This document shows positions 1 through 7,376 of a stretch of DNA of 19,031 bases, piece by piece; position 1 is the first letter of the stretch; every line of letters starts with the position of its first letter. The DNA is taken from assembly GCA_025352845.1 (NCBI GenBank), contig JANXSC010000563.1, forward strand, positions 1 through 19,031, in the 5' to 3' direction. The DNA comes from Opitutaceae bacterium. Its GTDB lineage: Bacteria > Verrucomicrobiota > Verrucomicrobiia > Opitutales > Opitutaceae. The translations under genes were made by a program, and so were the position numbers. Under the pieces are notes generated by a model. The model searched no databases. It saw nothing but the letters and a program-made list of their open reading frames with translations, and had not been told where the DNA came from.

Positions 1-841
1 TCATCACGTCCGCATCATCGTTCACGCCCTTGAGCAGCACGCTCTGGTTGCCCAGCGGCACGCCCGCAAATGACAACCGCTCGCACGCGGCCTTGAGCTC
101 CGCCGTGCACTCTTTCGGGTGATTCACGTGGATGCTCATCCAGATCGGGCCGTACTTTTTTAAAATGTCGCAGAGCTCAGGCGTGATCCGCTGCGGCAGG
201 AACACCGGGATGCGCGAGCCGATGCGGATGAACTCCACGTGCTTGATCGCCCGCAGGCGGCTGATCAGGTGCTCGAGCTTCTTGTCCGAGAGCAGCAACG
301 GGTCGCCGCCCGACAGCAACACGTCGCGGACCTCGGGATGGCCCTCGATGTAACGGAGCGCCTGCTCGTATTCCGGATGGAAATTGTAGTCCTGTGCGTT
401 CGAAACCAGGCGGCTGCGCGTGCAGTAGCGGCAGTACGACGCGCACCGGTCCGTCACCAGGAACAGCACGCGGTCCGGATAGCGGTGCACGAGCCCGGGG
501 ACCGGCGAATGCTCGTCCTCACCCAGCGAATCGAGCTGTTCCTCGGCCGACAGCTGCGTCTCGCCGCCCCGCGGGATCACCTGCTTGCGGAGCGGGCAAT
601 CCGGGTCGTTGCGGTCGATCAGGTTGAAAAAATACGGCGTGATCGCCAGCGAGAGCTTCTTGTCGGCGAAATAACACCCGGCTTTCTCGTCCGGCGTCAG
701 CGTCATGAACTGCTCCAGCTGCGCGACCGTGGTGATCCGGTTCTTGAGCTGCCAAACCCAGTCCTGCCAGTCGCTCGCCGGGACGTGCTGCCATAGCCCC
801 TGGCCTTCGAACCAGACGGCGCGGTCTTCGGTGTAGGGCAT
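1..841 (-). CDS. kamA: KamA-family radical SAM lysine 2,3-aminomutase (N-terminal part, runs off window)
   Basis: Radical S-adenosylmethionine, PLP-dependent aminomutase of the lysine 2,3-aminomutase family, which converts L-alpha-lysine to L-beta-lysine. The first 280 codons are present; the C-terminal part, which should hold the PLP lysine, lies beyond the left edge. The iron-sulfur motif CASYCRYC has cysteines at residues 133, 137 and 140. Upstream is a WQDWVWQLKNRI block and the HRYPDR segment typical of the family, followed by an SGGDPLLL glycine-rich stretch. The N-terminal length fits true KamA (about 416 residues) better than the shorter EpmB form that modifies elongation factor P, and no efp or epmA is visible nearby. 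The start is ATG at 841, with no Shine-Dalgarno sequence before it. It is divergent from carA with a 120-bp gap. The family is sure; the beta-lysine role is inferred. Confidence 0.93.
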   Translation of the reverse strand, partial: MPYTEDRAVWFEGQGLWQHVPASDWQDWVWQLKNRITTVAQLEQFMTLTPDEKAGCYFADKKLSLAITPYFFNLIDRNDPDCPLRKQVIPRGGETQLSAEEQLDSLGEDEHSPVPGLVHRYPDRVLFLVTDRCASYCRYCTRSRLVSNAQDYNFHPEYEQALRYIEGHPEVRDVLLSGGDPLLLSDKKLEHLISRLRAIKHVEFIRIGSRIPVFLPQRITPELCDILKKYGPIWMSIHVNHPKECTAELKAACERLSFAGVPLGNQSVLLKGVNDDADVM

Positions 842-961
842 GGGTAAGGAGTTAACTGGTAAGGGGGCCACCCAGTCCTGTCAAATAGCGGGGTAATATT
901 GCCTTAAACCCCGTGGTTTGCCCTTGGCAGACCCCATGCGACACCTTTTCGTCAGGCTTTA

Positions 962-2134
962 ATGTCCACGCCGAAGCCCGCAATTCTTGCACTCGAGGAT
1001 GGTTCGATTTTCCGGGGCCTCGCCTTTGGCGCCGACGCCACCATCGCCGGCGAGTGCGTCTTCAATACGTCCATGACCGGCTACCAGGAGATCCTCACCG
1101 ATCCCTCCTACTTCGGCCAGATCGTGACGATGACCGCCGTCCAGATCGGCAACTATGGCGTGACCGCCGCCGACACCGAGGCCGCCGTGCCCAAGTGCTC
1201 CGGCTTCGTCGTCCGCGAACTCTCCCCCGTCGTCAGCAACTGGCGCAGCTCGGAGTCGCTCGGTGACTACCTCCGCAAATACGGCATCCCCGGCATCAGC
1301 GAGGTGGACACCCGCGCGCTCACGAAAAAACTCCGCGTGGACGGCGCGATGAAGTGCTGCCTCAGCACCCTCTCCCTCAGCGATGCGGAAGCCGTCCAGC
1401 GCGCCTGCGCCTGGCGCGACATGGCCGGCGCCGACTACGTGAAGGACGTCACCTGCAAGGAACCCTACCTCTGGCGCCTCGACGATGCCACGCGCTTCAA
1501 CACGCCCTACCTGCCCGTCGGCACGACGATGAACGCCCCGGGCGTGCCCGCGAAAAAATTCCGCGTGGCCGCGTTTGATTACGGCGCCAAGCACAGCATC
1601 TACCGGAAACTCGTGCACCATGGTTTCGAGGTGCAGGTCTTCCCCGCCACTGCCACGCATGAGCAGGTCCGCGAGCACAAGCCCGACGCCGTGTTCCTCT
1701 CCAACGGCCCCGGCGACCCCGCCGCGCTCCCGTACATCCATCAGACGGTCACCGGCCTGCTGCCGGATTTCCCGATCTTCGGCATCTGCCTCGGCCACCA
1801 GATGATCACGCACGCGCTCGGCGGCACGACCTTCAAGCTCAAGTTCGGCCACCGCGGCGGCAACCAGCCGGTGAAAAACCTCGAGACCGGCAAGGTCTCC
1901 ATCACCGCCCAGAACCACGGCTTCGCCACCGACCCGAAATCCCTCGAGGGCCGCGGCGCGAAGGTCACCGAGATCAATCTCAACGACCAGACCGTCGAGG
2001 GCCTGCGCCACACGAAGCTCCCCGTGTTCTGCGTGCAATACCACCCCGAGGCCGCCCCCGGCCCGAACGCCGCCGACCCGCTCTTCGTCGATTTTTACCG
2101 GATGGTCGAGGCGCGCAAAGCGGGAAAGATTTGA
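962..2134 (+). CDS. carA: Carbamoyl-phosphate synthase small (glutaminase) subunit
   Basis: Glutamine amidotransferase subunit of carbamoyl-phosphate synthase. It hydrolyses glutamine and passes ammonia to CarB for carbamoyl phosphate, feeding pyrimidine and arginine synthesis in the cytoplasm. The 390 residues match the family length. The N-terminal CPSase domain shows a GYQEILTDPSY stretch. The C-terminal class I amidotransferase domain has FLSNGPGDP, the nucleophile Cys276 in GICLGHQ, and the His361/Glu363 pair in YHPEA. The start ATG at 962 is preceded by no clear ribosome binding site. carB is not in the window, so the two subunits are not adjacent on this side. The stop is followed after one base by an inverted repeat pair shared with the convergent kdsB. 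I saw no pyrimidine attenuator in the 120 bp upstream, which hold only a weak 5-bp hairpin near 905-918. Confidence 0.98.
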   Translation: MSTPKPAILALEDGSIFRGLAFGADATIAGECVFNTSMTGYQEILTDPSYFGQIVTMTAVQIGNYGVTAADTEAAVPKCSGFVVRELSPVVSNWRSSESLGDYLRKYGIPGISEVDTRALTKKLRVDGAMKCCLSTLSLSDAEAVQRACAWRDMAGADYVKDVTCKEPYLWRLDDATRFNTPYLPVGTTMNAPGVPAKKFRVAAFDYGAKHSIYRKLVHHGFEVQVFPATATHEQVREHKPDAVFLSNGPGDPAALPYIHQTVTGLLPDFPIFGICLGHQMITHALGGTTFKLKFGHRGGNQPVKNLETGKVSITAQNHGFATDPKSLEGRGAKVTEINLNDQTVEGLRHTKLPVFCVQYHPEAAPGPNAADPLFVDFYRMVEARKAGKI

Positions 2135-2135
2135 G

Positions 2136-2207
2136 GTAGGGCGGGCTTCAGCCCGCCTTCGATCGAAAAACTAACCGTGGGAAAAGGCGGGCTGAAGCCC
2201 GCCCTAC
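2136..2207. repeat. Inverted pair of REP-like palindromes between convergent carA and kdsB
   Basis: Two 24-base arms, 2136-2159 and 2184-2207, are perfect reverse complements separated by 24 bases. Each arm begins GTAGGGCGGG read from its outer end and is itself a palindrome with an 8-bp stem (GGCGGGCT/AGCCCGCC) around a 2-base centre. The pair fills almost the whole gap between the carA and kdsB stop codons, and the TAG stop of kdsB (2206-2204) lies inside the right arm. The paired layout resembles bacterial BIMEs. It could form a strong hairpin on transcripts from either side and act as a bidirectional terminator, but there is no T-run. Related copies are at 3962-3986 and 18868-18893. Confidence 0.95.
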
Positions 2208-2947
2208 CCCAGCGCCTGCTCGAACTTCACCGCATCCTGCGGCGTGTCCACGCCTATGCCGGGGTCGCTGGTTTCCCCGACCATGATGTCGAAGCCGTTT
2301 TCCAGCGCACGCAGTTGCTCGAGTTTTTCGATTTGCTCGTAGCGACCCGGCGACAGCGCGACGAACTTCTCCAGCAGGTCCGCGTGATACGCGTAGAGCC
2401 CGAGGTGCTTGAGGCAGGGGTTGGCTGCGAGCCAGGCATCGTCGATCGTGAGCCCGAGGTCGCGGGAGAAAGGCAGCCGCGAACGCGAAAAATACAGCGC
2501 GCGCCCGTCGCGCCGCACCACGACTTTCACCTGGTTTGGATTGTAGAAATCGACGATGCGCCGGAACGGCGTCGCGAGCGTGGCCATTGGCACCGGACCC
2601 AAAATCATTTTCGCCAGGGCGCGGATTTGCGCGCCGGTGACGCGCGGCTCGTCGGCCTGCACGTTGATGATGTAGTCGGCCTGCACGCTCCGGTTGGCCT
2701 CCGCGATCCGATCAGTGCCGCTCTGGTGCGACTCGCTGGTCATAATCGCGCGGAAGCCCGCGCCGGTCACGCAGTCGCGGAGCAGCGCGTGGTCGACGGC
2801 GAAGTGCAGGGGAAATTCCGGGGCCTCGCGCGCGATGCGTTCCGCCACCCACAGCAGCAAAGGCTTGCCCCGGATCGGGTGGAGCAACTTGCGCGGAAAG
2901 CGCGTCGATTCGAGCCGGCAGGGAACGATGATCGCGGTGTGGGCCAT
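2204..2947 (-). CDS. kdsB: 3-deoxy-manno-octulosonate cytidylyltransferase (CMP-Kdo synthetase)
   Basis: Activates Kdo with CTP to CMP-Kdo, the donor for the inner core of lipopolysaccharide; cytoplasmic. The 247 residues fit the family (about 250). The N-terminal nucleotide-binding signature IIVPCRLESTRFPRK is at residues 5-19, followed by GKPLLLWV. Further on are the conserved TSESHQSGTDRIAE, NVQADEP and GLYAYHADLL blocks. The ATG at 2947 was chosen because the family starts a few residues before the IIVPxRxxSxRxPxK motif. An in-frame ATG at 3022 would add 25 atypical residues. No Shine-Dalgarno sequence is visible. It is divergent from ptsH (77-bp gap) and convergent with carA. The stop codon is inside a palindromic repeat, so the last base pairs of the gene are shared with that element. 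Confidence 0.96.
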   Translation of the reverse strand: MAHTAIIVPCRLESTRFPRKLLHPIRGKPLLLWVAERIAREAPEFPLHFAVDHALLRDCVTGAGFRAIMTSESHQSGTDRIAEANRSVQADYIINVQADEPRVTGAQIRALAKMILGPVPMATLATPFRRIVDFYNPNQVKVVVRRDGRALYFSRSRLPFSRDLGLTIDDAWLAANPCLKHLGLYAYHADLLEKFVALSPGRYEQIEKLEQLRALENGFDIMVGETSDPGIGVDTPQDAVKFEQALG

Positions 2948-3024
2948 CGCGGCGCAGACTGGAGCCGGGTTTTTGGGTTGCAAGCCGCCGCCACGGCCCG
3001 ATTTTGCCCCGTCTCGCCGCACCC

Positions 3025-3324
3025 ATGAACAAAACCGCCGCCGCCGCTGCCAGTGGAGCCCTGACCCGGGAGCTCGTCGTGCAAAACAAGATGGGCATTC
3101 ACGCCCGCCCGGCCGCCATGGTCGTGCGCATCACGAACAAATTTAAGGCCGAGGTGTTCGTCGAAAAGGACGAGGAGCAGGTGAACGGCAAAAGTATCAT
3201 GGGCCTGATGATGCTCGCCGCCGGCAAGGGCTCGAAGGTGAAGTTCATCGCCACCGGCGCCGACGCCGAGGCCATGCTCACCGAAATCGAGGCGCTCTTC
3301 GCGCGGAAGTTCGACGAAGCGTAG
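3025..3324 (+). CDS. ptsH: HPr phosphocarrier protein
   Basis: Phosphocarrier of the phosphotransferase system, taking phosphate from enzyme I. The 99 residues show the active-site histidine at position 26 in MGIHARPAA and a serine at 57 in NGKSIMGLMML, equivalent to His15 and Ser46 of classical HPr. The spacing between them is identical, and there is an 11-residue Ala-rich N-terminal extension. The conserved Ser means regulation by HPr kinase is possible, although no hprK or enzyme I gene is in the window. Whether it serves sugar uptake or a regulatory PTS cannot be decided here. ATG at 3025 is preferred over an in-frame TTG at 3004, which would overlap the kdsB upstream region further. The gene is followed by an intrinsic terminator at 3362-3388. 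Confidence 0.96.
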   Translation: MNKTAAAAASGALTRELVVQNKMGIHARPAAMVVRITNKFKAEVFVEKDEEQVNGKSIMGLMMLAAGKGSKVKFIATGADAEAMLTEIEALFARKFDEA

Positions 3325-3330
3325 AAGAAC

Positions 3331-3429
3331 CGCCCACGGAACACACGGAATACACGGAAGGAAGGCGGCCGTCGCGGTCGCCTTTTTTGTTTTCTTATTT
3401 TTTCGTGTCTTCCGTGTGTTCCGTGGGCG
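3331..3429. repeat. Long-arm inverted repeat flanking the ptsH terminator
   Basis: Perfect 20-bp inverted arms at 3331-3350 (begins CGCCCACGGAACACACGG) and 3410-3429. They enclose a 59-bp loop that contains the terminator hairpin. The right arm ends two bases before the tatD stop codon. Left of the loop the ACACGGAA unit recurs three times (ACGGAACACACGGAATACACGGAAG). From memory, runs of ACACGGAA are frequent dispersed repeats in Verrucomicrobia-like genomes; I could not check this. The whole block lies between convergent ptsH and tatD. Confidence 0.9.
3362..3388 (+). terminator. Intrinsic terminator after ptsH
   Basis: A 10-bp GC-rich stem, AAGGCGGCCG paired with CGGTCGCCTT with one G-T pair, closes a 3-base loop and runs into six T at 3383-3388. 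It lies 37 bases after the ptsH stop. It is directional: the opposite strand has no T-run after the stem, so it should not stop tatD transcription efficiently. Confidence 0.88.
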
Positions 3430-3431
3430 AT

Positions 3432-4265
3432 TCAGAGTCCGAAAAATCTCCGCGCATTCTCGCTGCTCACGCGCGCCAGTTCCTCCGCGCTGACGCCGAA
3501 CACTTCCCGCGCCGCGAACTCCGCCGTGTGCCGCACGAGGGCCGGTTCGTTCGGTTTCCCGCGGTGCGGCATCGGCGTCAGGTAGGGCGCGTCGGTCTCG
3601 AGCATGAAGCGCGCGAGCCCCTGCGCCTTCGCCGCGGTCTGGATGTTCTCCGCGGTCTTGTAGGTCAGAATCCCGGTGAAAGACCCGAAGCCCCCGCGCC
3701 GCGTCAGTTCCGCCATCTCGGCCACGCCCTCGGTGAAACAGTGAAACACCACGCGCGCCCAATCGACGCCGCTCGCATCAATCATCACCACGCACTCCGC
3801 AAACGCCCCGCGCGAATGCACCACCACCGGGCAGCCCAGCCGCTTCGCGATCGCGAGCTGTGCGGCAAACGCCGCGCGTTGCCATGCAAAAATTTTCTCC
3901 GCCTCCGCCGCGTCCTTCGGCAGATGAAACCGATCGAGCCCGCACTCGCCGAGTGCGACAGGTAGGGCGGGTCTCCGACCCGCCCTGCTTTCATCCACGG
4001 CATCACTCCAGCACGCCTCGATCTGCGCGACCGCGCTCTCCCACTCCGCATCGACCGAACACGGATGCAGTCCCACCGTGTGCCGCACGAAACCATCCGC
4101 CGCGTGCGCCTCGGCGAGTCCGCGATAGAGCGACCAATCGTCCGGCGCGGTCCCAATCGTGATCATCGCGTCGACACCCGCCGCGTGCGCGCGCGTCAGC
4201 GCGCCTGCGAGCGTGCCGTGGCGGGCGAAGGATTCGAGATGCGTGTGCGTGTCGATGAGGCCCAT
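3432..4265 (-). CDS. tatD: TatD-family metal-dependent DNase/hydrolase
   Basis: Metal-dependent TIM-barrel hydrolase of the TatD/YcfH family. Members act as 3'-5' exonucleases or uncharacterised phosphoesterases in the cytoplasm. It has 277 residues. Metal ligands are visible: His7 and His9 in DTHTHLE, Glu107 in ALGECGLD, His150 in VVHSRGAF, His175 in VFHCFTEG and Asp225 in LETDAPYLTP. Residues 94-102 (RAGRRPALP) are encoded by a palindromic repeat that reads through in frame just before the Glu107 strand, where relatives normally have only a short linker. The protein still looks intact. The start ATG at 4265 has no ribosome binding site. It is downstream of the carboxypeptidase on the same strand, separated by a 74-bp dispersed repeat, and convergent with ptsH. 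The exact in vivo substrate is unknown. Confidence 0.94.
   Translation of the reverse strand: MGLIDTHTHLESFARHGTLAGALTRAHAAGVDAMITIGTAPDDWSLYRGLAEAHAADGFVRHTVGLHPCSVDAEWESAVAQIEACWSDAVDESRAGRRPALPVALGECGLDRFHLPKDAAEAEKIFAWQRAAFAAQLAIAKRLGCPVVVHSRGAFAECVVMIDASGVDWARVVFHCFTEGVAEMAELTRRGGFGSFTGILTYKTAENIQTAAKAQGLARFMLETDAPYLTPMPHRGKPNEPALVRHTAEFAAREVFGVSAEELARVSSENARRFFGL
3962..3986. repeat. REP-like palindrome inside the tatD coding frame
   Basis: GTAGGGCGGG followed by the palindrome GGCGGGTC-TCC-GACCCGCC (8-bp stem, 3-base loop). It shares the first ten bases with the repeats at 2136-2207 and 18868-18893. Read on the minus strand it encodes tatD residues 94-102, keeps the frame and introduces no stop. 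Confidence 0.93.
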
Positions 4266-4269
4266 GGAG

Positions 4270-4343
4270 TGTCATCGCGAGCCGGCGGTGCCAGTGTGGC
4301 GATCCAGCTGGATTGCTTCGTCGCTGCGCTCCTCGCAATGACA
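4270..4343. repeat. 74-bp dispersed repeat element with inverted ends
   Basis: The ends TGTCATCGCGAG (4270-4281) and CTCGCAATGACA (4332-4343) are inverted with one mismatch. The centre holds the perfect 12-bp palindrome ATCCAGCTGGAT at 4302-4313. Read on the minus strand, the first half gives the sequence TGTCATTGCGAGGAGCGCAG, whose conceptual translations (CEERSDEAI or SLRGAQRRSN) I recall as widespread spurious peptides from dispersed repeats in many bacterial phyla. It sits between the carboxypeptidase stop and the tatD start and ends two bases before the former. No transposase is associated with it. Confidence 0.88.
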
Positions 4344-4344
4344 A

Positions 4345-5856
4345 TTACCCGAGATACAGCGCCCCGTAGCGCTCGCGGAGATAGGCCACCAGGTGGCGCG
4401 GCGACAGCGGCTCGCCGGTGATGCGTTGCACCAGCTCCAACGCACTGAAACGCCGGCCCTGCGTGTGGATGTTTCCGCGCAACCAGCCGAGCAGCCACGC
4501 AAAATCGCCCCGCGCAAAATCCTCCTCCACCTCCGGCCGCTCCCGCTGCACGCACGCCCAGAGCTGCGCCGCGATCATGTTGCCGAGACAGTAGCTCGGA
4601 AAGTAACCGAAGGAGCCGTCGCTCCAATGCACGTCCTGCAACACGCCCTCGCGGTCCGTCGCCGGCTCGAGTCCGACCAGCTCGCGCGACGCCGCGCCCC
4701 ATGCGGCGGGCAAATCGCGCACGGCGAGTTCTCCCGTGAAGAGTTTCTGCTCCAGCTCGAAGCGCAGCACGATGTGGAGGTTGTAGGTCACCTCGTCGGC
4801 ATCGACGCGGATGAGCGTCGGCTCGACGGCGTTTACCGCGAGATAGAGTTCCTCTGAGTTCACCCCGGCGGTCTGCACCGGAAACAATTCGCGCCAGCGG
4901 GGCTCGAAGTGACGCCAGAATGCGCGGCTGCGCGCGACTTGGTTTTCCCAGAGCCGGCTCTGGGACTCATGCATCGCCATGCCCGCGTGAATCCCGAGCG
5001 CCGTGCCGAGCTGTGCCACCGGCAGGCCCTGCTCGTAGAGCCCGTGACCCGTCTCGTGGATCGAGCTGAAGAGCGCGTCGAGCGGCTGGTCGACGTTGAA
5101 CCGCGTCGTCATCCGCACATCGCTGCCCGTGCCCGAACAAAACGGATGCAGCGACACATCGATGCGCCCGCGCGCGTAGTCGAAGCCGAGCGCCGCCGTG
5201 ACTTCGCGCAGAAACGTCCGCTGCGCCTCCACGGGAAAGCCCCGCAACTTCGCCGCCGCCTCCCGCGCCTGTGCCGCGCGCGGCGAGGCCACGATCGCGC
5301 GCACGAGCGGCACGAGGTCGCGTTTCAGTTCGGAAAATAATTTCTCGGTCGCCGCTGTCGTCAGGCCGGGGTCGTGCTTGTCGAGCATGTAGTCATACTC
5401 GCGCCCGCTCCAGCCGAGGTAGCCGGCCTCGCGTTTCGCCAGCTCCAGATTTTTCTCCAGCACCGGCGCATAGCCGCCGAAATCGTCCGCCGCCTTCGCC
5501 CGCGCCCACGCATGGTAGCCGCGACTGCCCTGCCCCGCTTTTTCCCGCACAAAATCCGCCGGCAGCTTCGTCGCCCGATCATAATCGCGGCGGGCGTGCG
5601 CCACGATCGCACGCTGATCGGGAGTGAGCAGCGCGTCGCGCGCCTGCAATAACGCGAGCAGTTCGCCGATACGCGGATCGCTCGCGGCGGCGTGCTGCAC
5701 TTCGGCAAGCGCCGCGTGCTGGCCCGCGCGCTGCTCGGCCGCGCCGGGCGGGAGATTCACCTGCTCATCCCAACCGAGCAGCTCGCCCACGGTGCCGAGC
5801 GTGTGCGCGCGTTGCACCCGTGTCACCAGTTCCGCCGTGATCGCTTCAGTCGTCAT
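4345..5856 (-). CDS. M32-family metallocarboxypeptidase (carboxypeptidase Taq type)
   Basis: Zinc- or cobalt-dependent carboxypeptidase of peptidase family M32, removing C-terminal amino acids from peptides in the cytoplasm. The 503 residues match the family (about 500). The catalytic HETGH motif places metal ligands at His267 and His271 with the general base Glu268. The third ligand is Glu297 in the conserved MHESQSRLWENQ block. Other family signatures are an N-terminal LLGWDEQVNLP, TTRFNVDQPLDALFSSIHE just before the catalytic helix, and DVHWSDGSFGYFPSYCLGN near residue 420. The start ATG at 5856 lacks a Shine-Dalgarno sequence; it fits family starts. The TAA stop lies right at the edge of a dispersed repeat. 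tatD follows on the same strand 79 bp later, so co-transcription is possible if the repeat is not a terminator. Confidence 0.97.
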   Translation of the reverse strand: MTTEAITAELVTRVQRAHTLGTVGELLGWDEQVNLPPGAAEQRAGQHAALAEVQHAAASDPRIGELLALLQARDALLTPDQRAIVAHARRDYDRATKLPADFVREKAGQGSRGYHAWARAKAADDFGGYAPVLEKNLELAKREAGYLGWSGREYDYMLDKHDPGLTTAATEKLFSELKRDLVPLVRAIVASPRAAQAREAAAKLRGFPVEAQRTFLREVTAALGFDYARGRIDVSLHPFCSGTGSDVRMTTRFNVDQPLDALFSSIHETGHGLYEQGLPVAQLGTALGIHAGMAMHESQSRLWENQVARSRAFWRHFEPRWRELFPVQTAGVNSEELYLAVNAVEPTLIRVDADEVTYNLHIVLRFELEQKLFTGELAVRDLPAAWGAASRELVGLEPATDREGVLQDVHWSDGSFGYFPSYCLGNMIAAQLWACVQRERPEVEEDFARGDFAWLLGWLRGNIHTQGRRFSALELVQRITGEPLSPRHLVAYLRERYGALYLG

Positions 5857-5973
5857 TTCGATCCAAGGAAACGCACGAAATCTATTCCGTCGATAGCCGA
5901 GCTTCCGGATTTCGCCGAGCGGATCTCACCCGCCAATTTAGCCTGCATCGTTCTGGGTTCACCAACCACGCCG

Positions 5974-7335
5974 ATGGCGTGGCGCCGGCGGCACAAATCT
6001 CTTGCCGCACCACGCCCGGACAACGACACCTGCGCGGTGGACCAAGCCGCCGATTCTGTTGCACGCCCCACGCCTTTGCCGCCGATGCCGGCGGCGGCGC
6101 CACGCTGCGCTTGGCGCTGGCCCGCTCTCACCGCCGGCGCGGTGCTGCTGGCATTCGCGGCCTTACTTTTGGATGAGCGGCTTTGGTCCGCGCTCGGTGT
6201 CCTTCCGCTGCAGCCGCATTTTTCAGACTGGCTCGCCATCCTCGCAGCCGCCGACGCACAGCAGGCCGGGGCGGACGTCTATGCGACGCCCAATCCCTTC
6301 GATCCGTTCGGCCGCCCTCATGTTTACGGCCCGTGGTGGCTCTGGTTGGGAAAACTGGGTTTCACCGTGGCGGACCATCGGTGGATGGGCGCCTTGTTGG
6401 CCGGGGTGTTCATCGCCACGGCCGCAACCGTGCTCGCACCCCGCACGTGGCGACAAGCGGCCCTGGCGGTGGCGTTGCTGCTGTCTCCGCCCGTGCTGCT
6501 CGGCTTGGAACGCGCCAACAATGATCTCGTTGTCTTCCTACTGCTGGCCGCCACGGCGTGGCTGGTGGCGCGTTTTCCGCGTCAGGGAGTGTGGGCCGCC
6601 ACGGGCATGGTGTGGCTGGCCGCGGCCTTGAAAATTTATCCGGCCGCCGCCTTGGCGGCACTGCCATCCGCGACTCGTCAGCGCGGCCCCGCGCTGGCGG
6701 CACTCACGGGTGGCGTGGCGGCGTGCGCGCTCGTGGCTTGGTGGTATCAGGCCGACTATGCGCGCGTGCTGGCGCTGGCCCCGCGGGAGATTTCGGTTTT
6801 CACCTATGGCTTCAAGGTCCTCGCGCACCTCGTGCAAAATATTCCCGCCCTCAAGTGGCCGTTGGTTCTCGGCCTCGGGGCGGGACTCGCCTTGGGGGGA
6901 ATCGCCCTGATCCCGCGGTGGCGCGCCCTCTGGACCACGGTGCCGCTGCGGGGCGGCACGGCGTTTGCCTTCGTGGCGGGCGCGTCGTGCTGGGTGTTCT
7001 GCTACTTCGTGAACTCGAATTTTTCGTATCGCGCCGTGCTGCTGTTGCTCCCGGCCCGGCTTTGGCTGCATCAATTGTCCGATCCGGGTCACGCCCCGGT
7101 GGCGCGCCGCTGGCTGGCCCTGACGCTTCTACTGCTGTGGACCGCGTGTGCCACCGCGCATCTGGGCGAATGGGTCGGGCACGGCCGCGCGGCATTGCAA
7201 CCCCTCTGGCTCGTCGTGATCGGTTTTGAGCAGGCGCTCACACTGATGGTGACGGTGGCGCTTCTGCTCGCACTCATCGGCTGGGCGCTCCGCCTCAACC
7301 AGAGCCGGCGTAGCGCGACCACCGGAACCGCGTGA
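5974..7335 (+). CDS. DUF2029/GT87-type polytopic membrane glycosyltransferase
   Basis: Integral membrane protein of the GT87 (DUF2029) type, GT-C fold enzymes thought to use polyprenyl-phosphate sugars as donors on the outer face of the inner membrane. About ten to eleven hydrophobic segments span the length. Support for the family comes from LLGLERANNDLVVFLLLAA followed by LAAALKIYPAAALAALP, the pattern of an N-D pair and a Lys-x-x-Pro after two helices. ATG at 5974 gives 453 residues with a charged, proline-rich 40-residue lead. ATG at 6085 gives 416 residues and starts directly before the first membrane helix, and may be the true start. Neither has a ribosome binding site. It is divergent from the carboxypeptidase and convergent with the DUF4097 gene. 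The acceptor and sugar are unknown, and no polysaccharide cluster surrounds it. Confidence 0.82.
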   Translation: MAWRRRHKSLAAPRPDNDTCAVDQAADSVARPTPLPPMPAAAPRCAWRWPALTAGAVLLAFAALLLDERLWSALGVLPLQPHFSDWLAILAAADAQQAGADVYATPNPFDPFGRPHVYGPWWLWLGKLGFTVADHRWMGALLAGVFIATAATVLAPRTWRQAALAVALLLSPPVLLGLERANNDLVVFLLLAATAWLVARFPRQGVWAATGMVWLAAALKIYPAAALAALPSATRQRGPALAALTGGVAACALVAWWYQADYARVLALAPREISVFTYGFKVLAHLVQNIPALKWPLVLGLGAGLALGGIALIPRWRALWTTVPLRGGTAFAFVAGASCWVFCYFVNSNFSYRAVLLLLPARLWLHQLSDPGHAPVARRWLALTLLLLWTACATAHLGEWVGHGRAALQPLWLVVIGFEQALTLMVTVALLLALIGWALRLNQSRRSATTGTA

Positions 7336-7376
7336 GGCCGGCGGCCGTCGCACGGCCTGCGTTCCGATGACGCCGA

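Noticed and set aside
842..961. TAATAT at 894-899 as a -10 box for carA
   Set aside because: There is no recognisable -35 sequence 16-18 bases upstream, so I do not call a promoter.
959..2044. 361-codon open frame on the minus strand, antisense to carA
   Set aside because: carA is an unmistakable gene here. The antisense translation is rich in Gly, Ala, His and Arg with no domain, the usual by-product of third-position GC bias.
2948..3022. Longer kdsB with start at 3022
   Set aside because: It would add 25 Gly/Arg-rich residues ahead of a motif that is normally within ten residues of the start.
3331..3429. Peptide-like NTRKTRK translation across the ptsH/tatD gap
   Set aside because: It is the translation of the ACACGGAA repeat units, with no gene features.
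4270..4343. Short frames giving SLRGAQRRSN and CEERSDEAI peptides
   Set aside because: These are spurious translations of the dispersed repeat element, not genes.
7336..7376. GGCCG-TCGCA-CGGCC hairpin as a terminator between the glycosyltransferase and DUF4097 genes
   Set aside because: The stem is only 5 bp and no T-run follows on either strand; too weak to call.
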